64,000 nucleotides of DNA from the NCBI RefSeq assembly GCF_950097975.1, contig NZ_CATNHF010000012.1, positions 186,001 through 250,000 of the forward strand. The letters are read 5' to 3'. Made by a program: the position numbers and the translations under genes. This stretch comes from Microbacterium sp. T2.11-28. GTDB lineage: Bacteria; Actinomycetota; Actinomycetes; Actinomycetales; Microbacteriaceae. Shown piece after piece: positions 9,023-17,874 of the stretch; position 1 is the stretch's first letter, and each line of letters begins with the position of its first letter. Under the pieces are notes generated by a model. It did not search any database, was not told the DNA's origin, and was given only the letters and a program-made list of their open reading frames with translations.

Positions 9023-10309
9023 ATGCCAGGCATCGTCATCGTCGGAGTCCAGTGGGGGGACGAGGGCAAGGGCAAGGCCACCGACCTCCTCGGTGAGCGG
9101 ACCGACTGGGTCGTCAAGTTCAACGGCGGCAACAACGCCGGGCACACCGTCGTCATCGGCGACGAGAAGTACGCCCTGCACCTGCTGCCCTCCGGCATCC
9201 TCTCCCCGGGGGTGAACGCGGTGATCGGCAACGGCGTGGTCATCGACCTCGAAGTGCTCTTCGCCGAGCTGTCCGCGCTCGCGGCCCGCGGGGTCGACAT
9301 CTCGCGACTCAAGGTGAGCGCCAACGCGCACGTCATCACCCAGTACCACCGCACCCTCGACAAGGTGACCGAGCGCTTCCTCGGCAAGCGGATGATCGGC
9401 ACCACCGGCCGCGGCATCGGCCCGAGCTACGCCGACAAGATCAACCGCGTCGGCATCCGCATCCAGGACCTCTTCGACGAGAACATCCTGCGCCAGAAGG
9501 TCGAGGGCGCCCTCGACCAGAAGAACCACCTGCTCGTGAAGGTCTTCAATCGCCGCGCGATCAGCGTCGACGAGATCGTCGAGGACCTCCTGTCGTACGC
9601 CGACCGGCTGCGTCCGATGGTGTGCGACACCGGCCTGCTGCTGCACGAGGCCCTCGACGCCGGCGACGTCGTCGTCTTCGAGGGCGGCCAGGCCACCATG
9701 CTCGACGTCGACCACGGCACCTACCCGTTCGTGACGTCGTCGTCTGCCACCGCCGGCGGCGCGGCGACCGGCTCGGGCGTGGGACCGAACCGCCTCGACC
9801 GGATCGTCGGGATCGTCAAGGCCTACACGACGCGCGTCGGCTCGGGTCCCTTCCCGACGGAGCTGTTCGACGACCAGGGCGAGTGGCTGCGCACGCGCGG
9901 GTTCGAGTTCGGCACGACGACCGGTCGCCCGCGCCGCGTCGGCTGGTACGACGCCCCGATCACCCGGTATGCGACGCGCGTGAACGGCATCACCGATCTC
10001 GTGCTGACCAAGCTCGACATCCTCACCGGGCTCGACGAGATCCCGGTGTGCGTCGCCTACGACGTCGACGGGCAGCGCTTCGACGAGGTGCCCGTCAACC
10101 AGAGCGACTTCCACCACGCGAAGCCGATCCTGGAGTACTTCCCCGGCTGGAAGGCCGACATCTCCGGTGCGCGCACCTTCGAGGACCTGCCGCTGGAGGC
10201 CCAGGACTACGTGCTCGCGCTCGAGGCGATGAGCGGCACGCGGATCTCGGTCATCGGCGTCGGCGCCGCGCGCGACGCCGTGATCGTGCGACACGACCTC
10301 ATCGACTGA
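9023..10309 (+). CDS. purA: Adenylosuccinate synthetase
   Basis: The enzyme makes adenylosuccinate from IMP, aspartate and GTP, the first committed step to AMP, in the cytoplasm. The 428-residue length is standard. Catalytic and GTP-binding motifs are intact: [11 protein letters not shown] at residues 7-17 with the catalytic Asp, NGGNNAGHT around residue 36 with the catalytic His, [11 protein letters not shown], and the C-terminal [10 protein letters not shown]. The ATG at 9023 has GGGGGAG eight bases upstream. The lactonase-like gene begins three bases after the stop, so the two may be co-transcribed. PurC, PurL, PurQ, PurS and PurD, which feed IMP synthesis, are elsewhere in this window. 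Confidence 0.97.
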   Translation: MPGIVIVGVQWGDEGKGKATDLLGERTDWVVKFNGGNNAGHTVVIGDEKYALHLLPSGILSPGVNAVIGNGVVIDLEVLFAELSALAARGVDISRLKVSANAHVITQYHRTLDKVTERFLGKRMIGTTGRGIGPSYADKINRVGIRIQDLFDENILRQKVEGALDQKNHLLVKVFNRRAISVDEIVEDLLSYADRLRPMVCDTGLLLHEALDAGDVVVFEGGQATMLDVDHGTYPFVTSSSATAGGAATGSGVGPNRLDRIVGIVKAYTTRVGSGPFPTELFDDQGEWLRTRGFEFGTTTGRPRRVGWYDAPITRYATRVNGITDLVLTKLDILTGLDEIPVCVAYDVDGQRFDEVPVNQSDFHHAKPILEYFPGWKADISGARTFEDLPLEAQDYVLALEAMSGTRISVIGVGAARDAVIVRHDLID

Positions 10310-10312
10310 CGC

Positions 10313-11497
10313 GTGCGCTTCTTTCTGGGCGCGTACACGGACGACGGCGACGGCGCGGCCGCGGGCATCGGGGTGCTCGACGCGGGCGACCCGGACGGAC
10401 CGCTCGCCGGCGGGCAGCTGTCGGTGCGCGCCGACGCCGTCCGCATCGGGGGCTCGCCGTCGTGGCTGGCGTGGCATCCGACGCTGGACGTGATCTACGC
10501 CGCCCGCGAGGGCGACGGCACGGTGCAGGCGTTCCGCCGCACCGGACCCGCATCCTTCGCCCCGCTCGGGCGACCGGTCGAAGCGGGCCCGCTGGTCTGC
10601 CACGTCGCGGTGGACCCGTCGGGCGCGTGGCTGGTCGCCTCGTGCTGGGGAGACGGACGGGTGGTGCGGATGGCGTTGGACGCCGAGGGCGCCCCGGTGT
10701 CGGCGCGGGTCGCCGAGCCGCGCGAGGACCTGGATGCCGAGGACGGCATGTTCCGGCAGGGACCCTTCGACGGGCTCGAGGGCGTCGACGGGCTCGAGGG
10801 CTTCGGCGGGGTCGGGGATCGACATGGCCCCGAGGATCGACGCGGGGTCGGGGATCGACATGGGGCCGGGGATCGACGTGGGGCCGAGGAGCGGGTGTCG
10901 CGGGCGCACCAGGGGCGCTTCGTCGGCGCGCGGACCCTGGTCACCACCGACATGGGCCTCGACCAGGTGCGCTTCTGGCACGCCGCCGGCGACGGGCTCC
11001 GCGAGGTCGACCGGATCGTGCTGCCGTTCGGCTCCGGGCCGCGTCACACCGTGTGGCACCCCAGCGGCCATCTGTACGTCGTCACCGAGCTGTCCCACGA
11101 GGTGTTCGTGCTCTCGCCGCCCCGCGACGGGCACGGCTGGCGCGTCGTCGGCGGCACGCCCCTGACAGCGGCGGCCGTCCCGGGCGCCGACTTCGCCGCC
11201 GAGATCGCCCTGTCGCGCGACGCCGGATTCGTCTACGTCGGGCTCCGGGGATCCGACACGATCGCCACCCTGCGGGTGCGCGGGGCCGGTGCCGAGCTGT
11301 CGCCGGTCGCGCTCGTGGAGGCGGGGGTCACCTGGCCGCGCCACCACGTCATCGCCCGCGACACCCTGCTCGTGGCCGGTCAGCGCTCCGACGAGGTGGC
11401 CTCGCTCGGACTCGACGAGCGGACCGGAGTGCCCGGCCGCGTCCGTCACCGGGTCGCCACCCCGTCGCCGAGCTGCCTGCTGCCCGATCGCGCCTGA
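10313..11497 (+). CDS. Lactonase-family seven-bladed beta-propeller (6-phosphogluconolactonase-like)
   Basis: The 394-residue protein has repeated beta-propeller blades typical of the YbhE/Pgl lactonase family: FFLGAYTDD at the N-terminus, SPSWLAWHPTLDVIYAARE, GPRHTVWHPSGHLYVVTELS near residue 245, and TWPRHHVIARDTLLVAGQRSD near the C-terminus. Some relatives hydrolyse 6-phosphogluconolactone; many others are unassigned, so the substrate is uncertain. The GTG start lies three bases after the purA stop. Residues 154-190 are an insertion built from six-residue units (GLEGVD, GLEGFG, GVGDRH and so on) encoded by 18-bp tandem repeats, probably a surface loop between blades. Confidence 0.75.
   Translation: MRFFLGAYTDDGDGAAAGIGVLDAGDPDGPLAGGQLSVRADAVRIGGSPSWLAWHPTLDVIYAAREGDGTVQAFRRTGPASFAPLGRPVEAGPLVCHVAVDPSGAWLVASCWGDGRVVRMALDAEGAPVSARVAEPREDLDAEDGMFRQGPFDGLEGVDGLEGFGGVGDRHGPEDRRGVGDRHGAGDRRGAEERVSRAHQGRFVGARTLVTTDMGLDQVRFWHAAGDGLREVDRIVLPFGSGPRHTVWHPSGHLYVVTELSHEVFVLSPPRDGHGWRVVGGTPLTAAAVPGADFAAEIALSRDAGFVYVGLRGSDTIATLRVRGAGAELSPVALVEAGVTWPRHHVIARDTLLVAGQRSDEVASLGLDERTGVPGRVRHRVATPSPSCLLPDRA
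10772..10879 (+). repeat. Six tandem 18-bp units inside the lactonase gene
   Basis: Units start at 10772, 10790, 10808, 10826, 10844 and 10862. The 20-mer GGGGTCGGGGATCGACATGG occurs exactly at 10808 and 10844. Because 18 is a multiple of three, changes in copy number keep the frame. A minisatellite within a coding sequence is the simplest reading. Confidence 0.9.
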
Positions 11498-11545
11498 GCG
11501 GGCCCGACGCGTCGCCGACCCGTGGGAGCGGTGCGCCGCCGGCGG

Positions 11546-12739
11546 CTAGATCTTCGCGTCCTGGCGCGGGATCCACACCTTCTTGATGATCAGGAGGATG
11601 GACGCCGTGACCGGGATCGCGATGAGGGCGCCGAGCAGGCCCATGAGGGTACCGCCGACGAGTGCGCCGATCACGACGAGCGAGCCCGGCACCGAGATGG
11701 TCTTGTTCATCACGCGCGGCGTGGCCACGTATGCCTCGAGCTGCATGTAGACGAGGTACACGCCCGCGAACACCAGGGCCGACAGCGGACTGGTGAACAG
11801 CGCCACCACCGAGCCGATGCCCCAGAACAGCACCGTTCCCACGAGAGGGATGATCGTGATGCAGAACGCGACCACCGCCAGCAGCAGCGGGAAGGGCAGC
11901 CCGAGCACCGAGTAGAGGATGAACGTCGTGATCGAGTTCAGCAGCGCCAGGATGACCATGCCGCCGAGGTAGCCGCCGACCGAGGCCGTGATCTCCTCGG
12001 TGAGCTCGGCGGTCAGCGCACGGTTGCGCGCCGGCACCAGGCGGTTCAGCGCGCGCTTCATCTCGGGCAGCGACGCCAGGAAGTACAGGCTCAGCACGAT
12101 GATGATGATGATCCCCGAGATGGTGGTGCCGATCGAGATGCCGACCTGCAGGACACCCCCGCCGATCGCGGCGATGTGGGAAGGGTCGCTCAGGAAGCGC
12201 TGGATCTCGCTGAGCAGCGCCGGCACCTGGTCGCCGAACTGATCGCGTGCCCACAGATAGAACTCCGTGCGCTGGAACCCGGCGACCGTCGAGGGCAGGT
12301 CGCGGATGAACTGCGCGATCTGCCCGACCACGGTGGGGATGATGAGCCACAGCACACCCACCATCACGAGGGCGAACACGAAGTAGACGATGACGATGCC
12401 CCACGTGCGACCGATGCCCCGCTGCTCCAGCCGCCGCACGATCGGATCGAGCCCGAGCGCGGCGAACAGCGCGAACGCGATGTAGATCCAGATGGTCGCC
12501 AGGTCGGCGAAGGCCGACGAGAGGCCGACGGCGAGCAGGCCCCCGAGCACCAGCAGGAAGCCGACCGCGAAGGGCCGCTGCAGGATCGCGCCCACAGAGC
12601 GGATCGGCTCGGCCGGCGAGAGGGACGGGTCGGCGGGAGTCACGGCCGAGGCGCGGGGGGCGGGAGCATCGGCCGCCTTCGCCCGGCGGCGCGCGGCGCG
12701 GCGCGGGACACGGCCCGGATCCCGGGGAGCTTCGGTCAT
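11546..12739 (-). CDS. AI-2E family transporter (PerM/TqsA-like permease)
   Basis: The 397-residue protein has an Arg/Pro-rich cytoplasmic N-terminus of about 60 residues and then eight predicted membrane helices. The family pattern is clear: paired N-terminal helices, a central amphipathic domain at about residues 150-230 (IAQFIRDLPSTVAGFQRTEF onward), and the C-terminal ALIGGTLMGLLGALIAIPVTASI block. Members export AI-2 or act as ion/H+ antiporters, so the substrate is open. I chose ATG 12739 because a -10 TAGAGT (12751-12746) lies six bases upstream; a GTG two codons earlier (12745) would lie inside the predicted start-site region. Confidence 0.82.
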   Translation of the reverse strand: MTEAPRDPGRVPRRAARRRAKAADAPAPRASAVTPADPSLSPAEPIRSVGAILQRPFAVGFLLVLGGLLAVGLSSAFADLATIWIYIAFALFAALGLDPIVRRLEQRGIGRTWGIVIVYFVFALVMVGVLWLIIPTVVGQIAQFIRDLPSTVAGFQRTEFYLWARDQFGDQVPALLSEIQRFLSDPSHIAAIGGGVLQVGISIGTTISGIIIIIVLSLYFLASLPEMKRALNRLVPARNRALTAELTEEITASVGGYLGGMVILALLNSITTFILYSVLGLPFPLLLAVVAFCITIIPLVGTVLFWGIGSVVALFTSPLSALVFAGVYLVYMQLEAYVATPRVMNKTISVPGSLVVIGALVGGTLMGLLGALIAIPVTASILLIIKKVWIPRQDAKI

Positions 12740-12821
12740 GGTCACACTCTAGGGGCGGCTCCCCGCCGGGTGCATCGGCTCCTGCGCGGCGCGTGGCGGT
12801 AGGGTCGGGCGGGGAGGAACC

Positions 12822-13124
12822 ATGACCGACGACATGACCCAGGCCGCCGCTCGCCTGCAGAGCCTGCGCGCCAGCATCGACAACGTCGACGCCGCGCTCA
12901 TCTTCCTGCTCGCGGAGCGGTTCCGCTGCACGAAGCAGGTCGGCGTGCTCAAGGCCGAGCACGGGATGCCGGCCTCCGATCCCGCCCGCGAGGAGCAGCA
13001 GATCGCGCGCCTGCGACGCCTGGCCATCGACGCCGACCTCGATCCCGAGTTCGCCGAGAAGTGGTTCAACTTCGTCGTCGCCGAGGTCATCCGCCATCAC
13101 ACGGCGGCGGCCGGACGCGACTGA
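12822..13124 (+). CDS. Monofunctional chorismate mutase (AroQ class)
   Basis: The 100-residue all-helical protein matches AroQ chorismate mutases, which convert chorismate to prephenate for Phe/Tyr synthesis. Key features are LRASIDNVDAALIFLLAERF (active-site Arg and the helix-1 core), CTKQVGVLKAEHGMPASDPAREEQQIARLR (Lys of helix 2 and the DPxRE motif), and a final helix EFAEKWFNFVVAEVIRHH. The start ATG has a strong GGGGAGGA site seven bases upstream and a TAGGGT -10 about 20 bases before. The gene stands alone; no other aromatic pathway gene is nearby. Confidence 0.85.
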   Translation: MTDDMTQAAARLQSLRASIDNVDAALIFLLAERFRCTKQVGVLKAEHGMPASDPAREEQQIARLRRLAIDADLDPEFAEKWFNFVVAEVIRHHTAAAGRD

Positions 13125-13155
13125 CGCGCCCGGCCGCGGTCGGCGTCCCGGTCGG

Positions 13156-13842
13156 TCAGGGTGTCGCCCGGCGGAGCGGCGCGAACGACAGCGCACCGAC
13201 GACGACGGCGACCACCAGCGTCCACGCGGCGATGCCCGCCGTCCCCTGGGTGGCGATCCATGCCCCGACCGCCGGCCAGCCGTCCGCGCGTCCGATCAGC
13301 CACCCCACTCCCACCAGCGACAGGCCGATGCCGACGAGCAGCACCGTGAGCCCGACGCTGCCGAAGCGCTTGTAGAAGGTCGCGGAGCCGAACCCGATCA
13401 TGAAGAACAGCATCGGGACGGCGAAGTACAGCAGCCATGCCGCGGCCGGTCCCGCATCCCAGATCCAGCCGATCGAGAAGAAGTAGCCCTCCATGCCCCA
13501 GCCGCCGGTGGCGCGCTCGACGAAGGCGCCCCCCACATAGATCGACGCCAGCAGTGCCGAGGTGAGGATCGCGGTGAGCGTGGTGCCGAAGAAGTACTCC
13601 CGGCGCGTGACGCTCATCGCCTGCGAGAACGGGAAGGTCAGCGTCAGCGCCTGCACGCCCACGACGCCGAAGTACCAGTACACGGCCTGCGCGCCGCCGC
13701 TGTACTTCTGGCCCCCGAACGGCACCATCGACCAGATCAGCAGCGTGAGGACGAACGAACCCGCGAGCACGATCAGCGGCACCCACACGTAGGTCTGCTT
13801 GTTGATCAGCTGCAGACGTACGACGTTCCAGGTGCGGTTCAT
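13156..13842 (-). CDS. ABC-2 type permease of the GntR/ABC operon
   Basis: The 228-residue protein has six hydrophobic segments and no other domain. It begins at ATG 13842, which overlaps the ATPase stop by one base (TGATG). It is the third gene of a GntR-ATPase-permease operon of YtrA type. Relatives respond to cell-wall-active or stress compounds, but the substrate here cannot be read from the sequence. It contains FFxGTTLTAILTSALLASIYVG, a transmembrane hairpin common in bacteriocin- or multidrug-type exporters. Confidence 0.72.
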   Translation of the reverse strand: MNRTWNVVRLQLINKQTYVWVPLIVLAGSFVLTLLIWSMVPFGGQKYSGGAQAVYWYFGVVGVQALTLTFPFSQAMSVTRREYFFGTTLTAILTSALLASIYVGGAFVERATGGWGMEGYFFSIGWIWDAGPAAAWLLYFAVPMLFFMIGFGSATFYKRFGSVGLTVLLVGIGLSLVGVGWLIGRADGWPAVGAWIATQGTAGIAAWTLVVAVVVGALSFAPLRRATP

Positions 13843-14747
13843 CACAGGACTCCTTCCGCTGCCGCGGGCTGCGCGGTGTCGGCGTGCTGGGTGGTGCGGA
13901 CGATGAGCTGCTGCAGCGAGACGGGCGCGATGTCGAGCCCTTCGGCGGCGACGCGGGCGCGATCGGCGTCGGTCAGCTCGCCGAGGACGGTCACCGACGT
14001 CACCCGGCCGAGGCTCTCTCGATGGATCACCTCGCGACCGGCGACGAACGACTCCACCCGTGCGGTGTCGCCGACGATGTTGGCGGCGCGGCCGCGGACG
14101 GCGTCGGTCTCCTCGTCCATGAGGATCCGGCCCTTGTCGATGACGATCACGCGCTCGAGGAGGTTCGAGACCTCGTCGATCAGGTGACTCGACAGGATGA
14201 TCGTGCGGGGATGCTCCGCATAGTCCTCGAGCAGGCGGTCGTAGAACAGCTGACGAGCCACCGCGTCGAGGCCCAGATACGGCTCGTCGAAGAAGGTGAT
14301 CTCGGCCCGGGACGCCAGGCCGATGATGACGCCGACGGCGCTCAGCTGACCGCGCGAGAGCTTCTTGATCGTCTTCTTCATCGGGAGCTGGAACTCGGCC
14401 ACCAGCCGATCGGCGAGCTCCTGGTTCCACCGGGGGAAGAAGAGACGCGCCATGCGCAGCGCGTGGGTCGCGGTGGCGTCATCGGGGTACTTCTGGCTCT
14501 CGCGGACGAAGCACATGCGGCTGAGGACCCGCGCGTTCTCGTACGGGTGCTCCCCGAAGATGCGCACCTCGCCGCTCGTCGCGAAGTTCTGCGCCGTGAG
14601 GATCGACATGACGGTCGTCTTGCCGGCGCCGTTGCGGCCGAGGAGGCCGTAGATCGTGTCCTTCTCGATGGAGAAGCTCACGTCATCGGCGGCGACCGTG
14701 TCGCGGTAGCGCTTGGTGAGGTTCTTCACCTCGATCACGGTGGTCAT
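13842..14747 (-). CDS. ABC transporter ATP-binding protein
   Basis: The 301-residue ATPase has Walker A GRNGAGKTT near residue 38, a signature region reading LSRGQLSAVGVIIGLAS (LSRGQ in place of LSGGQ), Walker B ITFFDEPYLGLD and the switch His in IILSSHLID. The C-terminal 80 residues resemble the extension of BcrA/YtrB-like exporters. It overlaps gntR by ATGA and the permease by one base, so the three are translated together. With the 228-residue permease it forms an exporter of unknown substrate. Confidence 0.85.
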   Translation of the reverse strand: MTTVIEVKNLTKRYRDTVAADDVSFSIEKDTIYGLLGRNGAGKTTVMSILTAQNFATSGEVRIFGEHPYENARVLSRMCFVRESQKYPDDATATHALRMARLFFPRWNQELADRLVAEFQLPMKKTIKKLSRGQLSAVGVIIGLASRAEITFFDEPYLGLDAVARQLFYDRLLEDYAEHPRTIILSSHLIDEVSNLLERVIVIDKGRILMDEETDAVRGRAANIVGDTARVESFVAGREVIHRESLGRVTSVTVLGELTDADRARVAAEGLDIAPVSLQQLIVRTTQHADTAQPAAAEGVL

Positions 14748-15127
14748 CGTGCGGTTCCTTCCGTCGTGGTGCGGGCCGCGCGCTCGGCCAGGAGTCGCGC
14801 GACGTCGTCGGGGCCGAGGCCGAGGGTGCGGGCCTCTGCCAGGAGCGGATCGAGGTAGCGGTCGGCGAACGCCGCGCGCCGCTCGCCCAGCAGCAGCTCG
14901 CGCGCGCCGGGCGAGACGAACATGCCGATCCCGCGGCGCTTGTGCAGCACGCCCTTGTCGGTGAGCATCGCGATTCCCTTCGCGGCCGTGGCGGGATTGA
15001 TGCGGTAGAAGGCCGCGAGCTCGTTCGTCGAGGGCGCCTGCGCGTCCTCCGCGAGCGATCCGTCGAGGATCGAGTCCTCCACGCTCTCCGCGATCTGCAG
15101 GAAGAGCGCGCGTCCTTCGTCGATCAT
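14744..15127 (-). CDS. GntR-family regulator, YtrA type
   Basis: The 127-residue protein is the short YtrA subtype of GntR: an N-terminal winged helix (FLQIAESVEDSILDGSL...APSTNELAAFYRINPATAAKGI) with a C-terminal tail of about 50 residues, too short for a large ligand domain. Linkage to an ABC exporter is typical of YtrA regulators. A 24-bp imperfect palindrome (15144-15167) lies just upstream and is the probable autoregulatory operator. The ATG at 15127 has GGAGG about 15 bases upstream; the start was chosen from the conserved N-terminus. Confidence 0.88.
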   Translation of the reverse strand: MIDEGRALFLQIAESVEDSILDGSLAEDAQAPSTNELAAFYRINPATAAKGIAMLTDKGVLHKRRGIGMFVSPGARELLLGERRAAFADRYLDPLLAEARTLGLGPDDVARLLAERAARTTTEGTAR

Positions 15128-15143
15128 CCGGCCCTGCCTCCTT

Positions 15144-15193
15144 GGTTACTTACTTGACTAACTAACCATGCAACGGCAGAGGCTGGATGTCAA
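15144..15193 (-). promoter_or_regulatory. gntR operon promoter and YtrA-like operator
   Basis: A TTGACA -35 lies at 15193-15188 on the minus strand, followed 18-19 bp later by a weak -10 (ATGGTT/TGGTTA). The palindrome GGTTAnTTAnT-nn-AnTAAnTAACC (15144-15167) covers the -10 region and the start of transcription. AT-rich half-sites of this type stand out in the GC-rich background and fit YtrA-like GntR operators. Binding is inferred. Confidence 0.65.
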
Positions 15194-15206
15194 CCCCTCC
15201 TCGGCC

Positions 15207-15280
15207 ATGTCCCACTTCCGGCTGATTCCGGACCTCGAATCCGACCGGATGTGGGACACGACGCGCGGAGAGTGGGACAT
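15207..15280. repeat. Family B inverted repeat in a divergent gap
   Basis: The left arm ATGTCCCACTTCCGG (15207-15221) and right arm CCGGATGTGGGACAC (15245-15259) are near-complements. A third motif, AGTGGGACAT, follows at 15271-15280. It lies between the gntR and betaine operon promoters. Confidence 0.75.
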
Positions 15281-15286
15281 CCTCGG

Positions 15287-15316
15287 TTTGCGGGTTGCTC
15301 TCGGGCTCGTTACGTT
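15287..15316 (+). promoter_or_regulatory. Candidate promoter of the betaine operon with a long leader
   Basis: TTTGCG (15287-15292) and TACGTT (15311-15316) are 18 bp apart. If used, the mRNA has a leader of roughly 225 nt before the GTG at 15549. That leader contains several GC-rich self-complementary stretches but no riboswitch I can name; in particular I do not see the c-di-AMP (ydaO) consensus. Confidence 0.4.
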
Positions 15317-15548
15317 GGAAAGAGGGCCGAGAGGCCCCGACGACCAGTCCGCGGCTGCTCGAGCCGAGCGTCTCCGACGCCGCACGAGCGGGCGTACGGT
15401 CGGCGGTCTGGGCGACGGACCCGATGTGCGTCGCCGGAGCGCGACGTCCCCCGCGTCCGATGATGAGACGCGCGGCGGGTCGCGCCGGTGACCGTCACCC
15501 GGGCGTAACCGATGCTGTCGCGCGTGCGCGACCGCCGAGGTGAAGCAC

Positions 15549-16856
15549 GTGATCGCACCCACCCCCGCATTGGAGGCGAAGGGCCTTTTCAAGGTCTTCG
15601 GCCGCAACCCCCGAGAAGGCGTCCGCCGGCTACGCGCCGGCCAGTCCCGCTCCGAGATCGCCGACGTCGGCACCGCCGCGGTGATCGACGCCGGCTTCAC
15701 CGTGAACCCCGGTGAGATCTTCGTCATCATGGGCCTGTCGGGCTCCGGCAAGTCCACCATCATCCGCATGCTGAACGGACTGCTCGCGCCCACGGCGGGC
15801 GAGGTCCTCGTGGGCGGACGCAGCGTCACCGCCGCCTCGCCGTCCGAGCTGCGCGACATCCGCCGCTCGTCGGTGTCGATGGTCTTCCAGCACTTCGCGC
15901 TCCTTCCCCACCTCACGGTGCTCGACAACGCCGCGTATGCGCTGGAGATCCAGGGCGTCGGCCGCGCCGAGCGCCGCCGCCGTGCGCAGGAGATCCTCGA
16001 TCGCGTCGGCCTCGGCGACCGTGCCGACGCCATGCCCGACGAGCTGTCGGGCGGCATGCGGCAGCGGGTCGGGATCGCCCGGGCCCTCACCGCCGGCACC
16101 GACATCCTGCTGATGGACGAGGCCTTCTCGGCGCTGGACCCGCTGATCCGCCGCGAGATGCAGGAGCAGCTCGTCGAGCTGCAGCGCGAGCTGGGCCGCA
16201 CGATCGTCTTCATCACGCACGACCTCAACGAGGCGATGTTCCTCGGCGACCGGATCGCGGTCATGCGCGACGGCCGCATCGTGCAGAACGGCACGCCCGA
16301 GGAGATCCTCACCGACCCGGCCAACGACTACGTCGCGCAGTTCGTGCAGGACGTGGATCGCGCCCGCGTGCTAACCGCCGGCTCCGTGATGGAGCCGCCG
16401 CACCTCACCACGCCGCTCACCGCCGGGGTGCGCGGCGCGCTGCGGACGCTCCGCTCCCAGCAGGCCGGTGCCGTGTTCGCGACAGAGAACCGCCGGCTGG
16501 TCGGCGTCGTCACCGACCGCGCCGTCATCCGCGCCGTGAAGGCGGGGCAGACGGACCTCCGCGAGATCGTCGACGCATCGGTGCCCACGGTCGGACCCGA
16601 CGACCTGCTGACCGACATCGTCGAGACGGCGGTCGAGGCCACCGTGCCGCTGGCCGTCGTCGATGCCGAGCGCCGCCTGCTCGGGGTGATCCCGCGGGTC
16701 ACGCTCCTCGCCGCGCTCGGCAACGTGCCGGCGATCACGCGGGAGATGCCGATCATCCAGACGCCGATCGACATGGTCGCCGAGTTCACCACGCTGGTCG
16801 ATGCGGCCGCCGCTGCTCCGCCGGCGGAGCCCGCGATGGACGGGGGTGCCCGCTGA
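15549..16856 (+). CDS. opuAA: Glycine betaine/proline ABC transporter ATP-binding protein with CBS domains
   Basis: The ATPase energises osmoprotectant uptake. It shows the ProV/OpuAA-specific N-terminal insert (FGRNPREG..RLRAGQSRSEI), Walker A GLSGSGKST, signature [15 protein letters not shown], Walker B LLMDEAFSALDP and switch His ITHDLNEA. Two CBS-like repeats occupy about residues 270-420 and in OpuA sense ionic strength or c-di-AMP. I chose the GTG at 15549 because GAGGTGA ends five bases upstream; the GTG at 15540 is an alternative that would place the ribosome site inside the gene. The permease gene overlaps its stop by one base. Confidence 0.92.
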   Translation: MIAPTPALEAKGLFKVFGRNPREGVRRLRAGQSRSEIADVGTAAVIDAGFTVNPGEIFVIMGLSGSGKSTIIRMLNGLLAPTAGEVLVGGRSVTAASPSELRDIRRSSVSMVFQHFALLPHLTVLDNAAYALEIQGVGRAERRRRAQEILDRVGLGDRADAMPDELSGGMRQRVGIARALTAGTDILLMDEAFSALDPLIRREMQEQLVELQRELGRTIVFITHDLNEAMFLGDRIAVMRDGRIVQNGTPEEILTDPANDYVAQFVQDVDRARVLTAGSVMEPPHLTTPLTAGVRGALRTLRSQQAGAVFATENRRLVGVVTDRAVIRAVKAGQTDLREIVDASVPTVGPDDLLTDIVETAVEATVPLAVVDAERRLLGVIPRVTLLAALGNVPAITREMPIIQTPIDMVAEFTTLVDAAAAAPPAEPAMDGGAR

Positions 16857-17770
16857 TGGAGCAGTTCGAGCAGCTCATCCGCATCCCGCTCGGCCAGTGG
16901 GTGCGCAGTCTCATCGACTTCCTCAAGGAGTACCTCGGCGGTCTGTTCGACGCGATCGCGACGGTCTTCACGTCGATCTACGACGTCGCGGCCTGGGTGT
17001 TCACGACACCCCCGTTCTGGGCCGTCATCGTCGTCTTCGCCGCCGCCGCCTGGCTGGTGAAGGGCTGGCGGCTCGCCGTCGGCACCGTGCTCGGCTTCGT
17101 CGTGATCCTGGCCGTTGACCAGTGGGAGAACGCGATGCTGACGCTCGCGCTCACCATCGTCGCCGTGCTGATCGCGACGGCGATCGCGATCCCGCTCGGG
17201 ATCTGGGCCGCTCGCTCGCAGACGGTCTCCCACGTGGTCCGGCCCGTGCTGGACTTCCTGCAGACGATGCCCGCCTTCGTCTACCTGCTGCCGGCGATCT
17301 TCCTCTTCAGCGTCGGCGTGGTGCCCGGCATCGTCGCGACGATCATGTTCGCGATCGCCCCCGGAGTGCGGCTGACCGAGCTCGGCATCCGCGGCGTCGA
17401 CCCCGAGGTCGTCGAGGCCGGGCAGGCGTTCGGCGCGACGCCTGGCCGCGTGCTGCGCCAGATCCAGCTGCCGCTGGCACTGCCGTCGATCATGGCGGGG
17501 ATCAACCAGATCATCATGCTCTCGCTGTCGATGTCGGTCATCGCCTCGATGGTCGGCGCGCCCGGCCTCGGGCGGCCCATCGTGCAGGCGCTCAGCTCCG
17601 TCAACGTCCCCCTCGGCTTCGAGGCGGGTCTGGCGGTCGTCATGATCGCGATGATCCTCGACCGCCTCACCGGCGCCCTCGGATCGCGGCGCCCCTCCCG
17701 GCGCCCCGCCGCCACGGCGCGCGCGGCGAGCGACGCCCCCTCCGACGCGGTCGTCCCCGCCACCGCCTGA
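16856..17770 (+). CDS. opuAB: Glycine betaine/proline ABC transporter permease
   Basis: The 304-residue membrane subunit has an N-terminal amphipathic region, about seven transmembrane helices and a 35-residue Ala/Arg-rich tail. ProW/OpuAB family blocks are clear: VLDFLQTMPAFVYLLPAIFLF and the coupling loop VVEAGQAFGATPGRVLRQIQLPLALPSIMAGINQ. It is cotranscribed with the ATPase (one-base overlap). A hairpin and 104 bases separate it from the binding protein gene. Confidence 0.93.
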   Translation: MEQFEQLIRIPLGQWVRSLIDFLKEYLGGLFDAIATVFTSIYDVAAWVFTTPPFWAVIVVFAAAAWLVKGWRLAVGTVLGFVVILAVDQWENAMLTLALTIVAVLIATAIAIPLGIWAARSQTVSHVVRPVLDFLQTMPAFVYLLPAIFLFSVGVVPGIVATIMFAIAPGVRLTELGIRGVDPEVVEAGQAFGATPGRVLRQIQLPLALPSIMAGINQIIMLSLSMSVIASMVGAPGLGRPIVQALSSVNVPLGFEAGLAVVMIAMILDRLTGALGSRRPSRRPAATARAASDAPSDAVVPATA

Positions 17771-17783
17771 GTCCCCCGGAACA

Positions 17784-17808
17784 CCGGCGCGTCCGTCCGT
17801 CGCGCCGG
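17784..17808 (+). other. Intercistronic hairpin between permease and binding-protein genes
   Basis: CCGGCGCG (17784-17791) and CGCGCCGG (17801-17808) form a perfect 8-bp stem with a nine-base loop and no U-tract. Such hairpins commonly stabilise or partially terminate the message so that the binding protein is made in excess. Confidence 0.5.
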
Positions 17809-17874
17809 CGGCCCGTGGCATTCCTGCGGGCCTCCCCACACCCGTGACACAGCACACGGGAGGAAAGGAAGAAC

